Shown: positions 40,951 to 49,665 of the stretch, piece after piece | Layout: each line of letters opens with the position of its first letter | Position numbering within the stretch: position 1 is the stretch's first letter | From: CAWJMD01 sp963843835 | GTDB taxonomy: Bacteria; Actinomycetota; Actinomycetes; Actinomycetales; CAWJMD01 | Direction of reading: 5' to 3' | DNA: 64,000 bases | NCBI GenBank assembly: GCA_963843835.1 | Contig: CAWJMD010000008.1 | Location: 62,001 to 126,000 of the forward strand | Position numbers and translations under genes: made by a program | Notes under the pieces: model-generated | What the model was told of the DNA's origin: nothing | Database searches by the model: none | What the model saw: the letters and a program-made list of their open reading frames with translations, nothing else

Positions 40951-42057
40951 TCATCCTTGCGAGGGACGTCGCCTCAGCCACGGGGCGGCTGCCACCGGCT
41001 CGGTCGATGCGCCGGGCAGCTCCACCCGGATCACCGCCCCGGTCTCGGAGTCGCCCACCTCGATGGTGCCTCCGTGCAGGCCGACCGCCCACCGGGCGAT
41101 GGCGAGGCCGAGACCCGTGCCGCCCGTGGGCGAGGTGTCCCGGCCGGTGCCGGCGCCGCGGTGGAAGCGCTCGAACACCCGCTCGCGGTCCTCCGCCGCG
41201 ATCCCCGGCCCCTCGTCGGCGACCTCGAGCACGACGGTGTCCTCGCCGCGGCCGTCCCGTGTCTCGTGGGCGGTCACCCGCACCGTGCCGCCGCGGGGGC
41301 TGTGCCGCGCGGCGTTGTCGAGCAGGTTGGCGATCACCTGGTGCAGGCGGCCGGGGTCGGCGACCAGCGCCAGGTCCTCCGGCTGCACGTCGAGCTCCCA
41401 TCGCACCTCGCGGTCGACGGCCGCGTCGATCATCCGGGCCGCCGCGACGGCCTCACCGAGGAAGGGACCGACGGGAAGGTGCGTGGCGTCGAAGGGCACC
41501 GCGCCGGCCTCGAGCCGGCTCAGGTCGAGCAGCTGGGTGACCAGCAGGCCCAGTCGCTCGGTCTGCCCCAGGGCGATCCGCAGCGTCGCCGGGTCGGTCG
41601 GGGTGACGCCGTCGACGATGTTCTCGAGCTGGGCTCGCAGCGCGGTCACCGGCGTGCGCAGCTCGTGGCTCACGTTCGCCACGAGCTCCCGCCGCTGCCG
41701 GTCGACCGACGACAGGTCGTCGGCCATCCGGTTGAAGGCGTTCGCGAGCTCGCCCACCTCGTCGTGGCTGGTGGCCCGCACCCTCCGGGAGTAGTCGCCG
41801 GTCGCCATCGCCCGCGCGGCGGCCGTCATCTCGCGCAGGGGCGACGTCATGCCGCGTGCCAGCAGCTGGGTGACCACCAGCGACAGGACGATCGCGGTCG
41901 GCAGCGTGAAGCGGGTGCCGACCCCGGTCTGCAGGCCGGCCCAGACCAGGAGCGCCGCCACGGTGACGCTGGCCCCGACGAGGAGGCCGAGCTTGACCTT
42001 GAGGGAACGGATGGGGTCGAGCGGCCGGAGGTCGGGTAGCTGGCGCCGGTGCCTCAC
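40951..42057 (-). CDS. Sensor histidine kinase
   Basis: A 368-residue membrane histidine kinase. Two transmembrane helices (residues 22-42 and 52-70) enclose a very short extracellular loop, so it probably senses within the membrane. HAMP (70-120), then HisKA with NVSHELRTPVTALR near 128 and HATPase_c with N-box LHQVIANLLDNAARHSPRG near 235 and GTGLGLAI near 310. GTG 42057 overlaps the response-regulator stop by 4 bp. The signal is unknown. Confidence 0.93.
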   Translation of the reverse strand: MRHRRQLPDLRPLDPIRSLKVKLGLLVGASVTVAALLVWAGLQTGVGTRFTLPTAIVLSLVVTQLLARGMTSPLREMTAAARAMATGDYSRRVRATSHDEVGELANAFNRMADDLSSVDRQRRELVANVSHELRTPVTALRAQLENIVDGVTPTDPATLRIALGQTERLGLLVTQLLDLSRLEAGAVPFDATHLPVGPFLGEAVAAARMIDAAVDREVRWELDVQPEDLALVADPGRLHQVIANLLDNAARHSPRGGTVRVTAHETRDGRGEDTVVLEVADEGPGIAAEDRERVFERFHRGAGTGRDTSPTGGTGLGLAIARWAVGLHGGTIEVGDSETGAVIRVELPGASTEPVAAAPWLRRRPSQG

Positions 42058-42851
42058 GGCGAGTCCGTCGCCTCGACCGGGTCCGCGCCTCCGGTGCTTG
42101 CGTTGCTCCCGGCGCCGTCGGTCGGCTCCAGCGCGTATCCCACCCCGTGCACGGTGCGGATCAGCCCGGGGCCGAGCTTGCGCCGCAGGGCCTTGATGTG
42201 GCTGTCGACGGTGCGGGTGCCGGAGGCGTCGACCCAGTCCCAGACCTCCGCGAGCAGGCGCTCGCGGGTCAGGACCACGCGTGGCTCGGCGGCGAGGCAG
42301 AGCAGCAGGTCGAACTCCGTGGGAGTCAGGTGCACCAGCGACCCGCCCCGACGGACGCGGCGCTCGCCGCGGTCGACCTCGAGGTCGCCGAGCCGGAGCG
42401 GGACGGCCGGGCCGTTCCCGCCGGCGCCCGCGGTCTCAGCGAGGGCGGCGGCGCGCTCCACGCGGCGCAGCAGCGCCTTCGACCGCGCCACCAGCTCGCG
42501 CATCGAGAACGGCTTGGTCATGTAGTCGTCGGCGCCGACACCCAGCCCGACGAGCATGTCGGTCTCGTCGTCCCGGGCCGTCAGCATCAGCACCGGCACC
42601 GGCCGGTGCGCCTGGATGCGCCGGCACACCTCGTGCCCGTCCAGGCCGGGCAGCATGACGTCGAGCACCACCAGGTCGGGTGCGAGCCGGGCCGCCGCGG
42701 CGACCCCTGACGGGCCGTCGTGCACGGCCTCGGCCTGCCATCCCTCGCTCTGCAGCCGGGTGACCACGGCGTGCGCGATGGCCGGCTCGTCCTCCACGAC
42801 CAGGACGCTGACGGTGCGGTGGTTCTCGCCACCGGGCGACGGAGTGCTCAT
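42054..42851 (-). CDS. OmpR-family response regulator
   Basis: A 265-residue protein. The receiver domain has VVEDEPAIAHAV near residue 18, the phospho-acceptor Asp in VVLDVMLPG near 61, TARDDETD and KPFSMREL near 113. The C-terminal winged helix contains LTPTEFDLLLCLA and RTVHGVGYAL near 240. It is cotranscribed with the kinase (4-bp overlap). The targets are unknown; the ABC exporter downstream is a plausible one. Confidence 0.93.
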   Translation of the reverse strand: MSTPSPGGENHRTVSVLVVEDEPAIAHAVVTRLQSEGWQAEAVHDGPSGVAAAARLAPDLVVLDVMLPGLDGHEVCRRIQAHRPVPVLMLTARDDETDMLVGLGVGADDYMTKPFSMRELVARSKALLRRVERAAALAETAGAGGNGPAVPLRLGDLEVDRGERRVRRGGSLVHLTPTEFDLLLCLAAEPRVVLTRERLLAEVWDWVDASGTRTVDSHIKALRRKLGPGLIRTVHGVGYALEPTDGAGSNASTGGADPVEATDSP

Positions 42852-42895
42852 CGGGCCAGCGTAGGACGAGGCGTTCGGCCGTACAGTTGACGTCT

Positions 42896-44348
42896 GTGCG
42901 CTTCCTCGACGGCCAGCAGCCGACCCACGACCTCACCTACGCCGACGTCTTCCTGGTGCCCTCACGCTCCGACGTGAGCTCGCGCCTCGACGTCGACCTG
43001 TCATCCGGCGACGGCACGGGCACGAGCGTGCCGCTCGTGGTCGCGAACATGACGGCGGTCAGCGGCCGGCGGATGGCAGAGACCGTCGCCCGTCGGGGAG
43101 CCATGGCGGTGCTGCCGCAGGACCTGCCCCTCGACGTGGTGGCCGAGGTGGTCGCCTGGGTCAAGTCGCGCCACCCGGTGTTCGAGACCGCCCTGACCGT
43201 GAGCCCGCACGACACCGTCACCGACGCACTGCACCTGATCCCGAAGCGGTCCCACGGCGCCGTCGTCGTGGTGGACGAGGCGGGCAGCCCGGTCGGGTGT
43301 CGTCACGGAGTCGGACTGCCGGGACGTCGACCGCTTCACGCAGGTGCACAAGGTGATGGGCTCCCAGCTGCTGGTCCTCGACGCGTCGGAGGTCGAGGCG
43401 CCCGGCGGCCTGCACGCCGCCTTCGACCGGCTCCACACAGCACGCCGGTCGATGGCTCCCGTGGTCCGCGGCGGCGCGCTGGTGGGTGTGCTGACCCGAA
43501 CCGGCGCCCTGCGTTCCACCCTCTACGCCCCGGCCCTCGACGACGACGGCCGACTGCGTGTCGCCGTGGCGATCGGTATCAACGGCGACGTGAAGTCCAC
43601 CGCCGCGGCGGTGCTGGCCGCCGGCGCGGACACCCTCGTCGTCGACACGGCCCACGGGCACCAGGAGAGGATGCTCTCGGCCCTGGGCGCCGTCCGGTCC
43701 ACGGCGCCGCGCGTCCCGGTCGTGGCGGGGAACGTGGTCACCGCCGGCGGGGTGCGCGACCTGGTCGAGGCCGGCGCCGACGTGGTCAAGGTCGGCGTGG
43801 GGCCCGGAGCCATGTGCACGACGCGGATGATGACCGCCGTCGGGCGTCCCCAGTTCTCGGCGGTGCTCGAGTGCGCCGAGGCCGCCCGTGAGATGGGTGC
43901 CCACGTGTGGGCCGACGGCGGGGTGCGGCACCCGCGCGACGTCGCGCTCGCGCTGGCCGCGGGTGCGAGCCAGGTGATGGTCGGGTCGTGGTTCGCCGGT
44001 ACCCACGAGAGCCCGGGGGACCTGATGCTCGACGCCTCCGGCCGCGGGTACAAGGAGAGCTTCGGGATGGCGTCGGCCCGTGCCGTGGCCGCGCGCACCA
44101 GCGCCGACGGCGCGTTCGACCGCGCGCGCAAGGGGCTCTTCGAGGAGGGCATCTCCAGCTCGCGCATGCTCGTCGACCCGGCGCGCCCCGGCGTCGAGGA
44201 CCTGATCGACCAGATCACCTCGGGGGTGCGCAGCGCGTGCACGTACACCGGCGCCGCGACGCTGGCCCAGCTGCACGAGCGGGCCGTCGTCGGCGTGCAG
44301 ACCGGCGCGGGCTACGAGGAGGGGCGGCCGCTTCCCGGTGGCTGGTGA
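42896..44348 (+). pseudogene. guaB1: GuaB1-type IMP dehydrogenase/GMP reductase family protein, frameshifted
   Basis: Two frames together give a full-length GuaB1 protein. The first (GTG 42896, VRFLDGQQPTHDLTYADVFL) runs to the CBS-domain segment DEAGSPVG. The second continues VVTESDCRDVDRFTQVHKVM through the TIM-barrel active site GPGAMCTTRMMTAVG, with catalytic Cys, to the end. One extra base within 43295-43300 causes the break. Mycobacterial GuaB1 acts as a GMP reductase; that activity here is inferred by family. TACAGT (42882-42887) ends eight bases before the GTG, a leaderless pattern. An indel error is likely. Confidence 0.87.
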
Positions 44349-44385
44349 CCAGGGGCGAGACCTCGAGGCCCCCCACCGGCTGCCG

Positions 44386-44487
44386 TACGATGCCAGAGCG
44401 ATGAGAAGAAGCAGACCCTCACCAGCCGATCCCCTCCCGTCACGAACCAGGCACCGCACGTCCCCAGGAGGGGATGAGCGGTGCTGA
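44386..44487 (+). promoter_or_regulatory. Leader with rare-codon mini-ORF before the CNNM genes
   Basis: A -10-like TACGAT (44386-44391) is followed nine bases later by ATG at 44401, opening a 28-codon frame that ends at 44487, overlapping the GTG of the CNNM gene by 7 bases. The peptide (MRRSRPSPADPLPSRTRHR, then TSPGGDERC) is Arg/Pro-rich, and its codons (AGA three times, AGG, CGA, TCA, CCA) are rare in this genome. This is not ordinary coding sequence: a regulatory leader peptide or a structured leader RNA is more likely. The ribosome site for the CNNM gene (CAGGAGGGG) lies inside it. Confidence 0.5.
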
Positions 44488-45839
44488 CCGAGTGGCTCCT
44501 GCTGGGAGCCGGCGCGCTCCTCACGGCCGCGACCGGTGTCTTCGTCGCCGCCGAGTTCTCGCTGATCACCCTGGACCGACCCGAGGTCGAGCGGGAGGCC
44601 GCCGCCGGAAGTCGTTCCGCGGCACGGGTGCTGGTCGGGCTGCGGACCCTGTCGACGCAGCTGTCGGGCGCCCAGGTGGGGATCACGCTGACCACGCTGC
44701 TCGTCGGCTTCCTCGTCGAGCCGTCACTGGCCCGGCTGCTGGAGACGCCGCTGACCGAGGTCGGGCTGCCGGACGCGACGATCTCACCCGTCTCGGTCGG
44801 GCTGGGCATGTTCATCGCGACGGTGGGGTCGATGCTGCTGGGCGAGCTCGTCCCCAAGAACCTGGCCCTGTCGCTGCCGATGGCCACCGCGCGGTGGGCC
44901 GTCCCGGCCCAGCGGGCCTTCACCTGGGTGACCAGCCCCCTGATCTACGTCCTCAACGGCAGCGCCAACCGCATCCTCGTGTCGATGGGGATCGAGCCGC
45001 AGGAGGAGCTGTCCAGCGGACGCTCGCCCCAGGAGCTGGTCTTCCTCGTCCGGCGGTCGGCGGAGGCCGGCACCCTCGACGAGGGCACCGCGACGCTGCT
45101 CACCCGCACGCTGGGCTTCAGCCAGCGGACGGCGGCCGACGTGATGACCGACCGCACCCGCATGCAGTCGGTCCGCAAGGAGGACAGCGCGGCGCAGGTC
45201 ATCGCCCTGGCCCGCACGACGGGCATGTCGCGTTTCCCCGTCACCGACGACTCGCCGGACGACGTGGTCGGCGTCGTCCACGTCAAGCGCGCCGTGGCCG
45301 TCCCCCGCGAGAAGCGGGGCGACGTGCCGGCCGCCGCGCTGATGAACGACGCCCTCCGGGTGCCGGAGACCGTCCGTCTCGACCCGCTGCTCACCGAGCT
45401 GCGCAGCCACGGCCTCCAGCTCGCGGTGGTCACCGACGAGTACGGAGGCACGGCCGGCGTCGTGACGCTCGAGGACGTGGTCGAGGAGCTGGTCGGCGAG
45501 GTGGCCGACGAGCACGACCCCGACTGGGCGGGTGTCCAGCGCACGCGCGACGGATCCTTCCTGCTCCCGGGCTACATGCGTCCCGACGAGGTGCGCGACC
45601 GCCTCGCGGTGGAGGTCCCCGACGACCACTCCTACGAGACGGTGGCGGGCTTCGTCGTCTCCCGGCTGGGCCGGCTCGCCGAGGTCGGTGACGAGGTGCA
45701 GCTCGAGGAGGGACGGCTCCGGGTGGAGCGACTGGCCGGACGGCGGATCGAGGGGATCCGCTTCACGCCGGCCGGCACCTCCGCGGTGGGGGACGCCTCC
45801 GCCCCCGACCGGGCACCCGCCGGAAGGAAGTCGCGATGA
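44481..45839 (+). CDS. CNNM/CorC-family transporter-like protein (DUF21 + CBS + CorC_HlyC)
   Basis: A 452-residue protein. N-terminal DUF21 domain with four membrane helices (residues 5-30, 60-85, 100-125, 135-155), VAAEFSLITLDRPEVE and GELVPKNLALSLP as family landmarks. A CBS pair spans about 210-335 (including VTDEYGGTAGVVTLEDVVEELVG, quoted in parts: VTDEYGGTAG, VVTLEDVVEEL). A C-terminal CorC_HlyC domain follows. Homologues export Mg2+ or act in cation homeostasis. The GTG at 44481 has CAGGAGGGG upstream. The stop overlaps the second CNNM gene by 4 bp. Confidence 0.9.
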   Translation: MLTEWLLLGAGALLTAATGVFVAAEFSLITLDRPEVEREAAAGSRSAARVLVGLRTLSTQLSGAQVGITLTTLLVGFLVEPSLARLLETPLTEVGLPDATISPVSVGLGMFIATVGSMLLGELVPKNLALSLPMATARWAVPAQRAFTWVTSPLIYVLNGSANRILVSMGIEPQEELSSGRSPQELVFLVRRSAEAGTLDEGTATLLTRTLGFSQRTAADVMTDRTRMQSVRKEDSAAQVIALARTTGMSRFPVTDDSPDDVVGVVHVKRAVAVPREKRGDVPAAALMNDALRVPETVRLDPLLTELRSHGLQLAVVTDEYGGTAGVVTLEDVVEELVGEVADEHDPDWAGVQRTRDGSFLLPGYMRPDEVRDRLAVEVPDDHSYETVAGFVVSRLGRLAEVGDEVQLEEGRLRVERLAGRRIEGIRFTPAGTSAVGDASAPDRAPAGRKSR

Positions 45840-46888
45840 CCACGTCCACCGCGCTCCTCGTCGGCCTCCTCCTGCTGCTGGGCAACGCGTTCTTCGTCGG
45901 GGCCGAGTTCGCCGTGATGTCGGCGCGGCGCTCGCAGATCGAGCCACGTGCCCACGAGGGACAGCGCGGGGCGAAGACGGCCCTGGCGGCCATGGAGAAC
46001 GTGTCGCTGATGCTGGCGTGCTGCCAGCTCGGCATCACCGTCTGCTCGCTCGGCCTCGGTGCGATCGCCGAGCCCGCGCTCGCCCACCTGCTGGAGGTGC
46101 CGTTCAAGGCCGTCGGCCTGCCCGAGGGGCTCCTCCACCCCGTCGCCTTCGCGCTCGCGCTGGCGATCGTGGTCTACCTGCACGTCGTCATCGGCGAGAT
46201 GGTCCCCAAGAACATCGCGATCGCGGTGCCGGAGCGCTCGGCGCTCCTGCTCGCCACCCCGCTGGTCTGGGTGGCGCGGGCCGTCAAGCCGGTCATCACG
46301 GTGCTCAACGCGGCGGCGAACCGCACGCTGCGGCTCTTCGGCGTCGAGCCCAAGGACGAGGTCACCTCGACGTTCACCGTGGAGCAGGTGCAGTCGATCG
46401 TCCACGAGTCGCGGCGCGAGGGGCTGATCGAGCACGGAGGCGTGCTGGTCGGTGCCCTCGAGTTCAGCGATCGCAAGGCGTCGGACGTGATGGTGGCGGC
46501 TGAGAGCCTCGTCACAGTCCCGGAACGCTGCACCCCGGCGCAGCTCGAGAAGCGGGTCGTGCAGACGGGCTTCAGCCGGTTCCCGGTGCTGGGCCCGAAC
46601 GGTGGCCTCAGCGGGTACCTGCACCTCAAGGACGTGCTCTACGAGGAGGACGAGCGGTACGACGAACCCGTTCCGCCGGAGACGATCCGGCCGTTCGAGG
46701 TGGTGCGCGCCGACGACGACGTCGAGGACGTGCTCGGTGCGATGCAGCGCAGCGGCCTGCACCTGGGTCACGTACTCGGTGCGGACGGGACGACCGTGGG
46801 CGTCGTCTTCCTCGAGGACGTGCTGGAGGAGCTCGTCGGGGAGATCCGGGATCTCAACCGCCGCGCCAACTTGCCCTCGACCCCCTGA
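45836..46888 (+). CDS. CNNM/CorC-family protein without CorC domain
   Basis: A 350-residue paralogue of the preceding gene. DUF21 membrane domain (VGAEFAVMSARRSQIEPRA near residue 22, IGEMVPKNIAIAVP near 119), then a CBS pair (about 195-340) ending GVVFLEDVLEELVGEIRD. It stops there, lacking the CorC_HlyC domain of its partner. The ATG overlaps the upstream stop, so the two are probably made in equal amounts and may form a heteromer. A role in divalent cation transport is inferred from the family. Confidence 0.9.
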   Translation: MTTSTALLVGLLLLLGNAFFVGAEFAVMSARRSQIEPRAHEGQRGAKTALAAMENVSLMLACCQLGITVCSLGLGAIAEPALAHLLEVPFKAVGLPEGLLHPVAFALALAIVVYLHVVIGEMVPKNIAIAVPERSALLLATPLVWVARAVKPVITVLNAAANRTLRLFGVEPKDEVTSTFTVEQVQSIVHESRREGLIEHGGVLVGALEFSDRKASDVMVAAESLVTVPERCTPAQLEKRVVQTGFSRFPVLGPNGGLSGYLHLKDVLYEEDERYDEPVPPETIRPFEVVRADDDVEDVLGAMQRSGLHLGHVLGADGTTVGVVFLEDVLEELVGEIRDLNRRANLPSTP

Positions 46889-46895
46889 CCCCCGT

Positions 46896-46933
46896 TATAG
46901 TCCCGTGATCTCGCCCACCACGTCGTGGGTGAG
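46896..46933 (+). promoter_or_regulatory. Promoter and leader hairpin of the VanY-type gene
   Basis: TATAGT (46896-46901) is a good -10; TTGCCC at 46871-46876 is a weak -35 with a long 19-base spacer. A 9-bp stem with one G-T pair (46910-46918 with 46925-46933) opens a leader of about 110 bases before the GTG at 47020. The leader function is unknown. Confidence 0.5.
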
Positions 46934-47019
46934 CCATGCGTCCGCCCCTGGAACGACGGGTTAGAGCGGGTGCACAGCCTGGTGGAACTGTCGTCCAGTC
47001 GCGCGCGGAGGTTTGTTAC

Positions 47020-48336
47020 GTGGGTCAGCATCGTGCTGCCGGTCCGGTCCTGGACCACACGGTGATCGAGGTGACCCCGGACGCGGGAGCGTCGGACACG
47101 CGCAGCGCGTCGCCCGACCAGCCCGTCCTCAGCCCACGGCGCGCCTACCGCGCCGCCCTGGCCGCTCAGGCGGCGGCCGAGGCCCGGGAGGGACGGGCCG
47201 ACCTGCGAGCCCGCGCCGCGCGTGAGGCGCTCGCGGCGACCGGGTCGATGACCACCGTGATCCCGCCCGTCGCCGCACAGACCCGCACCCTTCCCGCGAC
47301 CGTCGCGCCGAGCGTGATCGACGTCCGCGACGTGCCGGCGGCCCCCGCGGCGCCCGTGCTCCCCGAGCCCGTGCTCGAGCCGCGGATCGTCCCGGCGCTC
47401 GAGCCGGAGATCGCGGCTGCGCTCGAGTCGCCGACCGAGGCCGCACAGGCCCCGCCCGCGCCGCCTGCGGCGGTCGCCGACCTCCCTCTGACGCGTCGCG
47501 AGCTGCGCGCCCGGGCGGCGCGCAAGGCCCCCCGCCCGACCCTGGTGACGCACCTGCCGCGGGTGGGCATCGTGGCCGCCCTCGGCGTGGCGACCATCGT
47601 CACCCCGGTCGTCGGCCTCGGCGCCGTCGACGCCTCCCGCACGGCCGACGCCAGCGCCGCGGTCTCGGGTGCCACCGACAACCAGCCGTCGCGTGCCGCG
47701 CAGGTGCTGGCCTCCGCCCCGACGGTGTCCTCCGACTTCTCCGTGATCCCGGTCAAGGAGCCCGTCCCCGTGGTGGACCCCCCGGCCAGCATGGTGTCCA
47801 CGGTCGGCCAGGTGCTGTCCGAGGCCGAGCTGGCCGCGATGCGTACGCAGGCGGAGGAGGCCAGCCGTGCGCAGGAGCGCGCGGCGCTGCCGGGGTGCAA
47901 CGGCAAGGTCACCGACCCCGGCGCGGCCAACGGCCGTCTGGACCGGGACGACCTCTGCGAGATCTGGGTCGACGGTCGCCTGCTGCGGGCCGACGCCGCC
48001 CTGGCCCTCGCCCGGTTGAACGCCGAGTTCGCCACGAAGTTCGGCGACGACCTCTGCGTCACCGACGCCTACCGCTCGTACAGCGAGCAGGTGAGCGTCC
48101 GCTGGCGCAAGCCGGGACTCGCGGCCCGTCCTGGGACCAGCCAGCACGGGTGGGGCCTGGCCGTCGACCTGTGCGACGGAGAGGCCGGGAGCGGCACCGC
48201 GCGGCACGAGTGGATGCGCGAGAACGCACCGGACTTCGGCTGGGACAACCCCGACTGGGCACGCAAGGGCGGCAGCGGTCCGTACGAGCCGTGGCACTGG
48301 GAGTACGTGGCCGGAGAGGCCGCGGACGGCTCCTGA
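47020..48336 (+). CDS. VanY-type D-alanyl-D-alanine carboxypeptidase family protein
   Basis: A 438-residue envelope protein. Residues 1-175 are a charged, Ala/Pro-rich cytoplasmic region; one membrane helix (VGIVAALGVATIVTPVVGLG) lies near residue 183; the extracytoplasmic C-terminus carries the VanY fold with TDAYRSYSEQ near 350, zinc-binding SQHGWGLAVDL near 372 and EPWHWEYV near 425. It probably trims peptidoglycan stem peptides. GTG 47020 is set by GGAGGT at 47007-47012. Confidence 0.9.
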   Translation: MGQHRAAGPVLDHTVIEVTPDAGASDTRSASPDQPVLSPRRAYRAALAAQAAAEAREGRADLRARAAREALAATGSMTTVIPPVAAQTRTLPATVAPSVIDVRDVPAAPAAPVLPEPVLEPRIVPALEPEIAAALESPTEAAQAPPAPPAAVADLPLTRRELRARAARKAPRPTLVTHLPRVGIVAALGVATIVTPVVGLGAVDASRTADASAAVSGATDNQPSRAAQVLASAPTVSSDFSVIPVKEPVPVVDPPASMVSTVGQVLSEAELAAMRTQAEEASRAQERAALPGCNGKVTDPGAANGRLDRDDLCEIWVDGRLLRADAALALARLNAEFATKFGDDLCVTDAYRSYSEQVSVRWRKPGLAARPGTSQHGWGLAVDLCDGEAGSGTARHEWMRENAPDFGWDNPDWARKGGSGPYEPWHWEYVAGEAADGS

Positions 48337-48374
48337 CGGACTGCTAGGCTCGCGGCGCCGCGCAAGCGGTGAGA

Positions 48375-48446
48375 GCCCCCGTAGCTCAGGGGATAGAGCA
48401 CCGCCCTCCGGAGGCGGGAGCGCAGGTTCGAATCCTGCCGGGGGCA
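48375..48446 (+). tRNA. tRNA-Arg (anticodon CCG)
   Basis: A complete 72-base cloverleaf: acceptor stem GCCCCCG with CGGGGGC, D arm GCTC/GAGC, anticodon stem CCGCC/GGCGG with loop CTCCGGA (anticodon CCG), T arm GCAGG/CCTGC with loop TTCGAAT and discriminator A. CCA is not encoded. TAGGCT at 48345-48350 is a likely -10. Confidence 0.97.
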
Positions 48447-48509
48447 CGTCAGGACACGGACGACGGCGTCAGGCCATGCGGCCCGGCGCCGTTCGCGTAC
48501 GTTGACCGG

Positions 48510-48939
48510 GTGGAGGATCTCCCGGAGACCCGTCGACGCGTCCTCGTGGTCGACGACACGGCCCAGATCAGGATGCTGCTGAGGCTGAACCTCGAGCTCG
48601 ACGGCTTCGAGGTGGTGGAGGCCGATGACGGAGCGGTGGCGCTCGGGCTGCTCCACGAGTGGTGGGAGCACGGCCTGCTCCCCGACGTCGTCACGCTGGA
48701 CGCGGTGATGGAGCCCGTGGACGGCTGGACCACTGTGGCCGCGATCCGTCGTGACCCCCGCCTGAAGCACCTGCGCCTGCTGATGATCACGGCCTCCGTG
48801 CAGGCTCACCACCGCCAGCGGGCCGACCGCGTCGGCGTGGACGCCTTCGTGGCCAAGCCCTTCGACCCGCAGACGGTGGTGGACCTGGTCGAGGACCTCG
48901 TCGAGTCGCCCCCGCGCCGAGATGGAGCCTTCCGACTAG
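48510..48939 (+). CDS. Single-domain response regulator, 3' end probably frameshifted
   Basis: A stand-alone receiver domain of about 140 residues: LVVDDTAQIRMLL near residue 12, phospho-acceptor Asp in VTLDAVM near 62, TASV near 93 and AKPFD near 117. As sequenced there is no in-frame stop at the domain end: the frame runs on to 49685 through the antisense of the GntR gene. Deleting one C from the five-C run at 48909-48913 gives a natural end (PRAEMEPSD, TAG at 48937-48939). TACGTT (48498-48503) ends six bases before GTG 48510, a leaderless pattern. Confidence 0.65.
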
Positions 48940-49649
48940 TCGTTCGGGTGGCAGAGCAGCGAGTCGAAGAACCCCGCTGCGGTGCGGGCCGCCCGTTCGG
49001 GGTCGCCCGCCTCGATCGCCGCCACGAGGTCGGCGTGGTCGTCGTCGTGGTCGGGCAGCACCTGTGTCAGGTTGAAGCGCACGTTGTCCGCGATCGCGTC
49101 GAGCAGGTGCTCGTAGAGCTCGGCCAGCACGGGGTTGCGAGCCGCGCGGGCCACGGCACGGTGCAGGTCGAGGTCGGCCGCGGCGAGCACGTCCAGGTCG
49201 CCGGTGCGGGCCGCCTCACGTCGCCGGTCCTGGCACTCCCGCAGCCGCTGCAGGTCGCGGGGTCCCCTGCGGGCGGCAGCCAGGCGCGCGGCACCGATCT
49301 CCAGGCTCCGTCGCACCTCCAGCACGTGACGCTGGCTGGCTCCCGCGACCCGTCGACCGACCGCGACGGCGAGCTCGCTGTCGGCGAGCACGTACGTACC
49401 CGAGCCCTGCCGGCGTTCCAGGAGGCCCGCGTGGACCATCGCCTGGACCGCCTCGCGGACGGTGTTGCGACCGGCGCCGGTCTGCTCGACGAGCTCAGGC
49501 TCGGTGGGGATCCGCGAGCCCACGGGCCAACGGCCGGAGGTGATCTCGTCGCGGAGCACTTCGGTGACCTGCTCGATCCGCCCGCCACCGCGTCCGCTGC
49601 CCGCGGCTGTGGCCGGTGCTGCGTCGCCCGGAGCGCTTCTGGCTGTCAT
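48936..49649 (-). CDS. GntR-family regulator (FadR-like, FCD domain)
   Basis: A 237-residue regulator: winged helix with VLRDEITSGRWPVGSRIPTE near residue 28 and GAGRNTVREAVQAMVHAGLL near 57, then an all-helical FCD effector domain with the metal/ligand-type residues DLDLHRAVARAARNP near 150. Effectors of this group are organic acids or amino acids. ATG 49649 is used; GTG 49661 is possible. It is divergent from the CynX-like transporter, whose promoter spacer is filled by a palindrome likely bound by this protein. Its TAG stop shares a CTAG with the response regulator. Confidence 0.9.
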   Translation of the reverse strand: MTARSAPGDAAPATAAGSGRGGGRIEQVTEVLRDEITSGRWPVGSRIPTEPELVEQTGAGRNTVREAVQAMVHAGLLERRQGSGTYVLADSELAVAVGRRVAGASQRHVLEVRRSLEIGAARLAAARRGPRDLQRLRECQDRRREAARTGDLDVLAAADLDLHRAVARAARNPVLAELYEHLLDAIADNVRFNLTQVLPDHDDDHADLVAAIEAGDPERAARTAAGFFDSLLCHPND

Positions 49650-49665
49650 CCTCGTGAACACCGCC

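Noticed and set aside
44349..44480. M-box (Mg2+) or yybP-ykoY (Mn2+) riboswitch before CNNM
   Set aside because: None of the conserved core segments of these riboswitches can be located; a leader peptide is the better reading.
46896..47019. c-di-AMP (ydaO) riboswitch before the VanY-type gene
   Set aside because: The gene type and leader fit, but I could not find the conserved core segments; only a simple hairpin is visible.
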